The notes beneath the pieces were generated by a model that had not been told where the DNA came from, made no database searches, and worked only from the letters and a program-made list of their open reading frames with translations. Shown in pieces: positions 1-4,577 of a stretch of 5,545 nt of DNA. The stretch's first letter is position 1; every line of letters begins with the position of its first letter. The DNA lies in assembly GCA_020433785.1 (NCBI GenBank), contig JAGRCC010000101.1, positions 1-5,545 on the forward strand, read 5' to 3'. This DNA comes from Anaerolineae bacterium. Its GTDB lineage: Bacteria > Chloroflexota > Anaerolineae > 4572-78 > J111. Position numbers and translations under genes: made by a program.

Positions 1-338
1 ACCTATCGCAAGCGCTGGATGGGCAACCGGCCACCCGCTGGAGTAGTCAAGCCCGGCAGCAGCCGGGGATGTGGTTTGAGATCGATTTGAATGAGGTGCG
101 CCCGGTGAGCGGGCTGGTGTTGGATACGGCCGCCTCGCCGAATGACTATCCGCGCGGCTACAAGGTCCGGCTATCGACCGACCGTACCAACTGGACTGAG
201 GTTGCGCGCAGCGACCAAAACAGCCGGTCGCTCGATGTCAGCTTCACGCCGCAATCGGCGCGCTACATCGTTATCGAGCAAACGGGTCGCTCAGACGCCT
301 GGTGGTGGTCAATTCACGGAATTACGGTGCGGGAGTAG
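1..338 (+). CDS. C-terminal discoidin (F5/8 type C) domain, 5'-truncated gene
   Basis: The reading frame is open from the left edge (first full codon at position 3) to a TAG at 336-338, giving about 111 residues of the C-terminus of a larger protein. It reads as a galactose-binding-like F5/8 type C fold: an early ALDGQPATRWSS segment, then WFEIDLNEV, a strand VSGLVLD, SPNDYPRGYKVRLS, and the closing SARYIVIEQTG followed by WWWSIHGITV. The DG-x-x-x-T-R-W segment and the terminal I-H-x-x-x-V are usual landmarks of the fold. Such domains bind carbohydrates or cell-surface ligands and often sit at the end of secreted or membrane glycosyltransferases, glycosidases or adhesins. The catalytic or anchoring part lies outside the window, so the protein's overall role cannot be told. 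An internal ATG at 69 falls in the middle of the domain and is not the true start. Confidence 0.82.
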   Translation, partial: LSQALDGQPATRWSSQARQQPGMWFEIDLNEVRPVSGLVLDTAASPNDYPRGYKVRLSTDRTNWTEVARSDQNSRSLDVSFTPQSARYIVIEQTGRSDAWWWSIHGITVRE

Positions 339-368
339 AGATTTCTACCCTACTGAGGATAAAGGCTT

Positions 369-425
369 GGAGCGTCAAAGTTTGCTTTGACCCTACCTGA
401 ATGACAAAGCAAGCTTTGTTGCTCC
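369..425. repeat. Nested inverted repeat in the convergent gap, possible bidirectional terminator
   Basis: Two 21-base arms (369-389 and 405-425) are inverted copies matching at 18 of 21 positions around a 15-base centre, with outer ends GGAGC and GCTCC. Each arm is also self-complementary. GTCAAAG (374-380) pairs with CTTTGAC (385-391) across a TTTG loop, and ACAAAGC (404-410) pairs with GCTTTGT (413-419). The element can form one long hairpin or two short ones. It lies between the stop codons of two converging genes, where a bidirectional terminator would be expected. However, only a weak T stretch (ATTTTCC near 431) follows on the plus strand, so a REP- or MITE-like palindrome is also possible. 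Confidence 0.55.
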
Positions 426-449
426 GGCAAATTTTCCTTATCGGTGTCT

Positions 450-977
450 CTAGCAAATCGTTGCCCAAATTTCCCGATCGTGTTGATGGGTCTCTATGGC
501 TACATCGGACCAAACATCTTTAACCAGTTTGACCATAGCTCTATTATCCGAAGTAGTCTGAAAAATAAAATGCTTGATACCATCCCGGCAGGCCACCGTG
601 CCAAGCTTCTTTAACAGATGGCGGCCTAACCCCTTAGCTTGAAAATCGTCTCTGATGACGATAGCCACTTCGGCCTCAGGTGCATCTTCTGATAAGCGCG
701 CAAATCGCGCGACGGCGATAGGGTCTTCGCTCTCTTGGTCCGCATCAAAGGCAATCAGAGCAAAGTGTAAATCCGGGTCCAAATGAGACAGTCGCCGCGA
801 TTCTTTGTCGACGACCTCTTCACTAATACGGTCCATATTAGCGTTGTATCGCAGTCGTTTGGTTTCAGACGATAAACTTCGGAACAAGGCGACCAATAAG
901 TGGGCATCATTTTCGTTAACTGGGCGTAACGTTACCCGCTGGCCATCGGATGTTTCGAAAGGTTCAAAATTATTCAT
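450..977 (-). CDS. GNAT family N-acetyltransferase
   Basis: The 175-residue product is a single GNAT domain, the usual size for a stand-alone acetyltransferase that moves an acetyl group from acetyl-CoA to an amine. The N-terminus (VTLRPVNENDAHLLVALFRSL, residues 15-35) is the typical first strand and helix. Residues 103-110 (EVAIVIRD) form the strand before the CoA pyrophosphate loop, seen as Q113-A-K-G116-L-G118, which fits the Q/R-x-x-G-x-G/A motif A and is followed by the helix RHLLKKLG. The DNRAMVKLVKDVW segment fits motif B. The early SSETKRLRY segment resembles GNAT domains attached to protein-acetylating (Pat-like) enzymes, but the substrate cannot be assigned. The start is ATG at 975-977. 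Candidate ribosome binding bases are AGGAAG around 990-995 and ACAGG nearer the start, and a weak TATATA at 1005-1010 could be a -10 element. It lies 90 bases downstream of the phosphatase gene in the same orientation, so co-transcription is possible. Confidence 0.85.
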   Translation of the reverse strand: MNNFEPFETSDGQRVTLRPVNENDAHLLVALFRSLSSETKRLRYNANMDRISEEVVDKESRRLSHLDPDLHFALIAFDADQESEDPIAVARFARLSEDAPEAEVAIVIRDDFQAKGLGRHLLKKLGTVACRDGIKHFIFQTTSDNRAMVKLVKDVWSDVAIETHQHDREIWATIC

Positions 978-1050
978 TTTACCTGTGTTCTTCCTGAATG
1001 GGTTTATATAACCGTTCGGTCTCTTCTAACCGGCCCAACGCGCTGCCCGC

Positions 1051-1076
1051 TCTCCCATCTCCAGTCTCTAATCGCC
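1051..1076. repeat. Degenerate heptamer tract (CATCTCC-like)
   Basis: CATCTCC (1056-1062), AGTCTCT (1063-1069) and AATCGCC (1070-1076) follow each other with a strict period of seven, and a further partial unit lies at 1051-1055. The tract runs across the stop codon of the phosphatase gene, so its last unit encodes the final residues of that protein. It resembles the AATCTCC units near 3179-3208 in this window, suggesting a common intergenic repeat family of the genome. It has no known function. Confidence 0.45.
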
Positions 1077-2417
1077 TGCCACATCAAACGTCTTACTTCG
1101 CCGGGCCGATTTCTTCTTCTTAGTTCGATAAATCTCAAAACTCAGCGTCGATCCGCTGACATGAACGCACATAATATTAGAGTGGGTCGCGTAATAAGTA
1201 TCGACATCAATTTCACACTTATAAGTTGTACCATTCTGCGTCTTCGATTCCAACTCGGTGTGGTAATGATGCAGCGACCGTTTGCTCAACTGGTTAATCG
1301 GGCTAGACATTAGCTCGTGGATAGTAAAGGAGGTGCCATCGGATGGGGTAATCGTCATAGTAGCGTGGTAGGAATTATGCCGGTCGCCGGTTAGAAAAAC
1401 TAGTTTGGAAATATGGTTCTGGGCGATAAAATCGATTATCTGCTCGCGTTGAGGGCGAAAAGGCTCTCCCGACCATTTATCATCGGAGTTGCGCACTTCG
1501 CCGACAAACGGCCCACTGGTCACCACAAACTTGACCGCGTCGCGATGCGTTTGCAGCCATTCAAAAAAATGATGGAGCTGCTGTTGGCCCATCATCTGGG
1601 CGCCGGGCGCCTTTTGATAGCGTTCGGTGCGGATGTCCATCACAAAAAATGGGTAGCGACCAAACGCAAAGTTGTAGTATAGGACATCGTTGCCGTACAC
1701 CTGGGGATTATGGATGTGCTGAAACTCGCGGTAGGCTTTGAGCGCCACGGTTTTGATGTAATCCAACCAGCCGATTTTTACCTCTTTATCATTGGAAAAA
1801 TCGTCTATAATCTCATGATCATCCAAGATCATATAGTGCGGCAGTTGGGTCAGCAGGGCCGCGGTCGGGATGCTGTCGCCCCAGGCATCGAGATATTTGT
1901 TACGATACTGGTCGATATCGGGCAAGACCGCCGGAATCGGTACATCGTAATAGATCTGGTCGCCGCAGTGCATCATAAAATCGGCTTCTTTTTCTTGGGC
2001 CAACTCGCTGATCCGTCGGTAAGCCGGACCGGGCGCGCTAACAATCCCCAGCGAATGAAGGTTACAACTACCAAAAATGAAGTTCAGCTCGACATCAGCT
2101 CCTTCCGGTGGGGCGGTCTTGAATGTCCCCCGGTTATAACGCGGATACAACCGCACCGCCGGGGCATCATCAAATGCCTGCCCAAACGAGACTTCGCAGG
2201 TGTACCGTTTGGCTGGCTCTAACCCTTCTAGCGTTATCACTCCGGTATAGGCGTGACGTTCCTCCAGTAATAATGGGGTGGCCTCTTGCGTTAAGTCGCC
2301 TTCTAATCCATATGATAAAAAAGCAACTGGTCCTGTACTTGAACCTCGCACCCAAATTCTGGCCTTGTCGTAACTGACATGGCCGATGATCAAATTAGGC
2401 AATTCGTTGTCGTTAAT
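1068..2417 (-). CDS. PhoD-type alkaline phosphatase family metallophosphatase
   Basis: The protein (449 residues from an ATT start, 444 from a TTG at 2400-2402) is a PhoD-like phosphoesterase. Numbered from the TTG, residues 1-100 form a fibronectin-III-like N-terminal domain (GHVSYDKARIWVRG, then GLEPAKRYTCEV and GTFKTAPP). The catalytic domain shows GSC (111-113), CGDQIYYD (146-153), LDDHEIIDDF (193-202), DIRTER (256-261), TSGP (295-298) and TGDRHNS (338-344), which supply the Asp, His and Asn/Asp metal ligands expected in this calcineurin-like superfamily. PhoD enzymes hydrolyse phosphomonoesters or diesters, often with Ca/Fe centres. No signal peptide or Tat RR motif is seen, unlike secreted PhoD, so a cytoplasmic location is inferred. 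The only strong ribosome binding site (2423-2430) is ideally spaced from ATT at 2415-2417 and about 20 bases from the TTG, which is why the longer form is given. It diverges from the 209-residue gene and precedes the GNAT gene. Confidence 0.88.
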   Translation of the reverse strand: MNDNELPNLIIGHVSYDKARIWVRGSSTGPVAFLSYGLEGDLTQEATPLLLEERHAYTGVITLEGLEPAKRYTCEVSFGQAFDDAPAVRLYPRYNRGTFKTAPPEGADVELNFIFGSCNLHSLGIVSAPGPAYRRISELAQEKEADFMMHCGDQIYYDVPIPAVLPDIDQYRNKYLDAWGDSIPTAALLTQLPHYMILDDHEIIDDFSNDKEVKIGWLDYIKTVALKAYREFQHIHNPQVYGNDVLYYNFAFGRYPFFVMDIRTERYQKAPGAQMMGQQQLHHFFEWLQTHRDAVKFVVTSGPFVGEVRNSDDKWSGEPFRPQREQIIDFIAQNHISKLVFLTGDRHNSYHATMTITPSDGTSFTIHELMSSPINQLSKRSLHHYHTELESKTQNGTTYKCEIDVDTYYATHSNIMCVHVSGSTLSFEIYRTKKKKSARRSKTFDVAGD

Positions 2418-2422
2418 TTGTG

Positions 2423-2430
2423 CTCTCCTT
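2423..2430 (-). promoter_or_regulatory. Ribosome binding site deciding the phosphatase start
   Basis: On the minus strand this reads AAGGAGAG, a strong Shine-Dalgarno sequence. Six to seven bases separate its AGGAG core from an in-frame ATT (2415-2417), whereas the in-frame TTG at 2400-2402 is about 22 bases away. No ATG or GTG lies in frame nearby. Either ATT initiates translation, the distant TTG is used, or the base is an error for ATG. Confidence 0.65.
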
Positions 2431-2437
2431 GAATAAT

Positions 2438-2466
2438 TTGGTCAGTTCCCCATCATAGGGTATCAT
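2438..2466 (+). promoter_or_regulatory. Weak candidate sigma-70 promoter for the 209-residue gene
   Basis: TTGGTC (2438-2443) and TATCAT (2461-2466) are separated by 17 bases, and the latter matches TATAAT at five of six positions. The -35 matches only TTG. It lies in the 77-base gap between the divergent phosphatase and the 209-residue gene, where promoters for both must fit. No convincing partner promoter for the phosphatase was found on the other strand. Confidence 0.28.
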
Positions 2467-2494
2467 TCTTCGAAATATTTGGGAAGAAAAAGCG

Positions 2495-3124
2495 ATGTCG
2501 ATTACTCTTGTTCGCCCGGATGGGCTGTACCTCACCACCAAAGCCACCTTGGGCCAACTGGCTCAGGATCAAATGCTCCAAGATTTTGCCGATGGATTAC
2601 TCCCCACCATCCTGGCTCACTTCGATCTGACCGACGAAACCTCACTAACCCTGGCCGAAGCGCTCCACCGCACCGATTCCCTGGTCGCCGACGCGTTGCT
2701 GACCGGCCTCCTGGTCCTTGATGCCGACGTCAACGCCGTCATCGAGGACGAGACGAGGGTATTTCCCCTACCCGGCTTTTTAACCTACCGTTCGCGGTTA
2801 CCGCTTGAGCAGTTTCCGCTCAACCTCATGCGCCTGCCGCCGCTTAACCCGGGTGGCCATTATCGCTTCGCCGCCAGTGAGCCGTACTACATGACCGTTC
2901 GGCTCGATCTACATCCTGAACTCATGGTCACCGGCCATGTCCGGCTGGCCGCCGCCGGCCCTAATCAGCCACCCCAGCGTCTATCACTCATCGAAGCCCG
3001 CCTGGATCGCCAAGAGCTGGACATCCCCTTGATCGAGGCCGCTTTGGCGCTTGGCCGAGGCCCTGAACAGCCACTACATGCGGTCGAAGCCCAGGTGCTG
3101 CGCCAAATTCTCCATTCGCTTTAA
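2495..3124 (+). CDS. Reduced CoxM-like (molybdenum hydroxylase FAD subunit) protein, function unknown
   Basis: This is a 209-residue soluble protein without signal peptide or membrane segment. Its course resembles the second half of FAD-binding medium subunits of CO dehydrogenase/xanthine dehydrogenase enzymes. GLYLTTKATLGQLAQD (10-25) matches the 'L-x-I-G-A-x-T' strand region, DSLVADALLTGLLVLDADV (61-79) matches the helix ending in 'LLaLDAxV', and VFPLPGFLTYR (89-99) matches 'vpLxdFl'. GHVRLAAAGPNQPPQRLSLIEARLDRQ (147-173) matches the CO_deh_flav_C pattern of a strand, P-x-R and a helix. The N-terminal AGGTDL-type FAD loop and the GT-x-GG FAD motif are not present, and family members are usually about 270-300 residues, so flavin binding is doubtful. 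No large molybdopterin or 2Fe-2S subunit lies adjacent. The start is ATG at 2495, preceded by a modest GGGAAG eight bases upstream. The family assignment rests on remembered pattern and could be wrong. Confidence 0.6.
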   Translation: MSITLVRPDGLYLTTKATLGQLAQDQMLQDFADGLLPTILAHFDLTDETSLTLAEALHRTDSLVADALLTGLLVLDADVNAVIEDETRVFPLPGFLTYRSRLPLEQFPLNLMRLPPLNPGGHYRFAASEPYYMTVRLDLHPELMVTGHVRLAAAGPNQPPQRLSLIEARLDRQELDIPLIEAALALGRGPEQPLHAVEAQVLRQILHSL

Positions 3125-3146
3125 CGCTAAAGATCAGCTATAGGCA

Positions 3147-3208
3147 GAGATTAGGTGATTGGGATTTATGTCTAAGTCAATCTCCTAATCGTCTAATCTC
3201 CAATCTCC
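3147..3208. repeat. Imperfect inverted repeat built from AATCTCC units
   Basis: The arm starting GAGATTAG (3147-3166) pairs imperfectly with 3179-3200, which ends CTAATCTC, around a 12-base loop. The 3' side contains three exact AATCTCC units, at 3179, 3195 and 3202. It begins about 20 bases after the stop of the 209-residue gene and could end its transcript as a stem. There is no T-run behind it (CGGGCAAATTT follows), so it is better described as an intergenic repeat related to the tract at 1051-1076. Confidence 0.5.
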
Positions 3209-3216
3209 GGGCAAAT

Positions 3217-3245
3217 TTGACAATTTACCTTGTGTCCCTCATAAT
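3217..3245 (+). promoter_or_regulatory. Strong sigma-70 promoter of the metal importer cluster
   Basis: TTGACA (3217-3222) is a perfect -35 and CATAAT (3240-3245) matches the -10 at five of six positions, with exactly 17 bases between them. Transcription would begin around 3251-3253, leaving a leader of about 96 bases before the ATG at 3348. It is the best promoter match I found in the window and drives the direction of the metal ABC transporter genes. Confidence 0.72.
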
Positions 3246-3263
3246 TGAGACAATATCTCATTT
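3243..3263. promoter_or_regulatory. Candidate operator with 7-1-7 symmetry (Fur/Zur-family-like)
   Basis: TGAGACA-A-TATCTCA (3246-3260) is a 15-bp palindrome in which six of seven arm pairs match, and the symmetry continues to 3243-3263 with two more A:T pairs. It abuts the -10 element and covers the predicted start of transcription, the classic place for a repressor. Known operators of Fur, Zur and PerR are 7-1-7 palindromes, and actinobacterial Zur sites likewise begin TGA and end TCA. The placement before a metal importer suggests a metal-sensing repressor (Zur, or MntR/DtxR type), but which one cannot be told. Confidence 0.5.
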
Positions 3264-3300
3264 TGGCTACGTAATCGATGGATGCGAAGCCAATTTTTTT
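3263..3300 (+). terminator. Possible intrinsic terminator (attenuator) in the importer leader
   Basis: TTGGCT (3263-3268) pairs perfectly with AGCCAA (3288-3293). After an A-A mismatch the stem continues with CGTA (3270-3273) against TGCG (3283-3286), including one G-T wobble, around a nine-base loop. Seven T residues (3294-3300) follow immediately, as in a rho-independent terminator. It lies after the predicted transcription start and before the first gene, so it would act as an attenuator. AGCCAA can instead pair with a second TTGGCT at 3299-3304, which would break the terminator stem. The first stem is short and only moderately GC-rich, so strength is uncertain. Confidence 0.45.
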
Positions 3301-3347
3301 GGCTATAACTGATACTTAATCTCATTTACGTAAGAAAGGCGAGGAGA

Positions 3348-4517
3348 ATGTTCTCTAGAAAGTTGATGCACACCGTTCTTGTTCTTTTTAGCCTGCTGTT
3401 GCTAGTCGCTTGTGGTGCTGCTCAGCCGGAGCAGAACAGCCAACAAACTGAAGCGCAATCAGAATTAGCAGTCTCCACCACTAAACCGGCGCCTCTTGAA
3501 GAACACAACCATGAAGCAGAGCCCAGCGAAGAAGCCGCGATGGATCTAGAGCCGGTTACTCTGGCCGAAGGTGAAAAGCTGCAAGTGGTAACGACATCCA
3601 ACATTATTGGTGATATGGTTGAAAATGTAGCGGGTGATCTGGTCGCGTTGACAATTCTTATGCCGCTAGGGAGCGATCCTCATGCTTTCCAACCGACCCC
3701 TCAAGACGTGGTAATGGTCGCAAATGCCGATGTCGTATTTGCCAACGGCCTCAACTTCGAGGAATTTCTGGATGAGTTAATCGCAAATGCCGGCGGTGAA
3801 GCTGTTGTTATTCGCGTAGCAAATGGAGTTGAGACGCGTACATTCGGTGAGGGCAATGAAGACCATGAAGACCATAATGAAGATGAACATGGTGAGGATG
3901 CCGACGAGCATCACGAAGAAGGTGAAGACCATAATGAACACGATGAAGAAGGGGATGTACCCGGTGAAGATGAGCACCATCATCATGACGGAGCCGATCC
4001 CCACGCTTGGATGACGCCTTACAATGCTCTGGTTTACGTGTATAATATAGAGACCGCTTTAAGCGCGCTCGATCCGGCCCATGCCGAAACTTATCACGCC
4101 AATGCCGAGACATATAAAACCCAACTGGTGGAATTGGACCAATGGGTTTTTGAACAGATCGAGACCATTCCGTCGAAAAATCGGGAGATGGTGACCGATC
4201 ACGATGCGTTCGGTTATTACGCCGACCGTTACGGCCTAAAGGTTGTTGGAGCCGTCATCCCTTCTTACAGCACCGCTGCCGAACCATCAGCTCAAGAAAT
4301 GGCGAAGTTGCAGGAAGCGATTGCCGAATTTGACACTCCGGCTATTTTTGTGGGAACATCAGTCAATCCTACCTTGGCTGAGCAGGTGGCATCTGACACT
4401 GGCACGCAGCTTGTGCCGCTTTATACTGGCTCGTTGGGGCCGACCGGTAGCGGGGCCGAAACCTATCTTGATTATATTCGTTACAACACCACGTCTATCG
4501 TAGAGGCCTTAAAATAG
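3348..4517 (+). CDS. Metal (Zn/Mn) ABC transporter substrate-binding lipoprotein, ZnuA/TroA family
   Basis: The 389-residue protein is a cluster A-I (ZnuA/TroA/AdcA) solute-binding protein that captures a divalent metal outside the membrane. Residues 1-21 form a lipoprotein signal peptide ending in the lipobox L19-V-A-C22, so it is anchored through Cys22. A low-complexity linker (23-70) precedes the fold, which starts at LQVVTTSNIIGDMV. Expected ligand histidines are His112 (GSDPHAF), His219 (DPHAWM) and His285 (TDHDAF). The fourth position, Asp in Mn/Fe-type relatives, is Gly361 (YTGSLGP). A charged loop (about 168-214) with 11 His and many Asp/Glu ends in four consecutive His just before DPHAW. 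Such loops are typical of zinc-binding members and help acquire or sense zinc, so zinc is favoured. The ATG at 3348 has AAAGG eight bases upstream, while GAGGAG is only one base away. It is the first gene of the cluster. Confidence 0.92.
   Translation: MFSRKLMHTVLVLFSLLLLVACGAAQPEQNSQQTEAQSELAVSTTKPAPLEEHNHEAEPSEEAAMDLEPVTLAEGEKLQVVTTSNIIGDMVENVAGDLVALTILMPLGSDPHAFQPTPQDVVMVANADVVFANGLNFEEFLDELIANAGGEAVVIRVANGVETRTFGEGNEDHEDHNEDEHGEDADEHHEEGEDHNEHDEEGDVPGEDEHHHHDGADPHAWMTPYNALVYVYNIETALSALDPAHAETYHANAETYKTQLVELDQWVFEQIETIPSKNREMVTDHDAFGYYADRYGLKVVGAVIPSYSTAAEPSAQEMAKLQEAIAEFDTPAIFVGTSVNPTLAEQVASDTGTQLVPLYTGSLGPTGSGAETYLDYIRYNTTSIVEALK
3867..3938 (+). repeat. 15-bp direct repeat within the His-rich loop coding region
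   Basis: GAAGACCATAATGAA occurs exactly at 3867-3881 and 3924-3938, 57 bases (19 codons) apart and in the same frame, each encoding EDHNE. Shorter GAAGACCAT and GATGAA(C/G)A(T) units lie between them. The loop has probably grown by in-frame duplication, so its length may vary between relatives. Confidence 0.7.
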
Positions 4518-4520
4518 GCA

Positions 4521-4556
4521 TAAGCGTTCAGGCATCAGCTGACAGCTAAGCGCTGA
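4521..4556. repeat. GCTGA/TAAGCG palindromic repeat between binding protein and ATPase
   Basis: The 60-base gap contains the perfect palindrome TCAGCTGA (4535-4542), a TCAGC/GCTGA stem (4535-4539 with 4552-4556), AGCGCT (4549-4554) and a TAAGCG direct repeat (4521 and 4547). No T-run follows, so transcription probably continues into the ATPase gene. The hairpin could protect the upstream mRNA or be a small interspersed repeat. Confidence 0.4.
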
Positions 4557-4577
4557 CCGTTACAAAAAGGAACTCTT

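Noticed and set aside
1001..1013. GGTTTATATAACC near-palindrome as an operator for the GNAT gene
   Set aside because: Only four outer pairs match, and the TATATA core is better read as a weak -10 element; there is no supporting -35.
1710..2222. 170-codon open frame on the plus strand
   Set aside because: It lies wholly antisense to the well-supported phosphatase gene, and its product shows no recognisable domain.
2479..2721. 80-codon plus-strand frame starting just before the 209-residue gene
   Set aside because: Its Pro/Arg/Ser-rich product looks like an out-of-frame reading, and the 209-residue frame covers it with domain-like sequence.
3147..3208. Hairpin as a canonical rho-independent terminator of the 209-residue gene
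   Set aside because: The stem is imperfect and no T-run follows, so it is reported only as a repeat.
3246..3347. A yybP-ykoY manganese riboswitch or other known metal riboswitch in the importer leader
   Set aside because: The leader is under 100 bases, the terminator-like stem begins about 10 bases after the predicted start, and no known aptamer core could be recognised.
3867..3938. Spaced 15-bp repeats as a CRISPR-like array
   Set aside because: There are only two copies, in frame within a coding region, with the same coding meaning; there are no spacers or cas genes.
3777..4113. Two minus-strand open frames (75 and 101 codons) rich in Met/Val/Phe or His/Arg
   Set aside because: They mirror the repetitive His/Glu/Asp codons of the binding protein, and their odd composition is explained by that.
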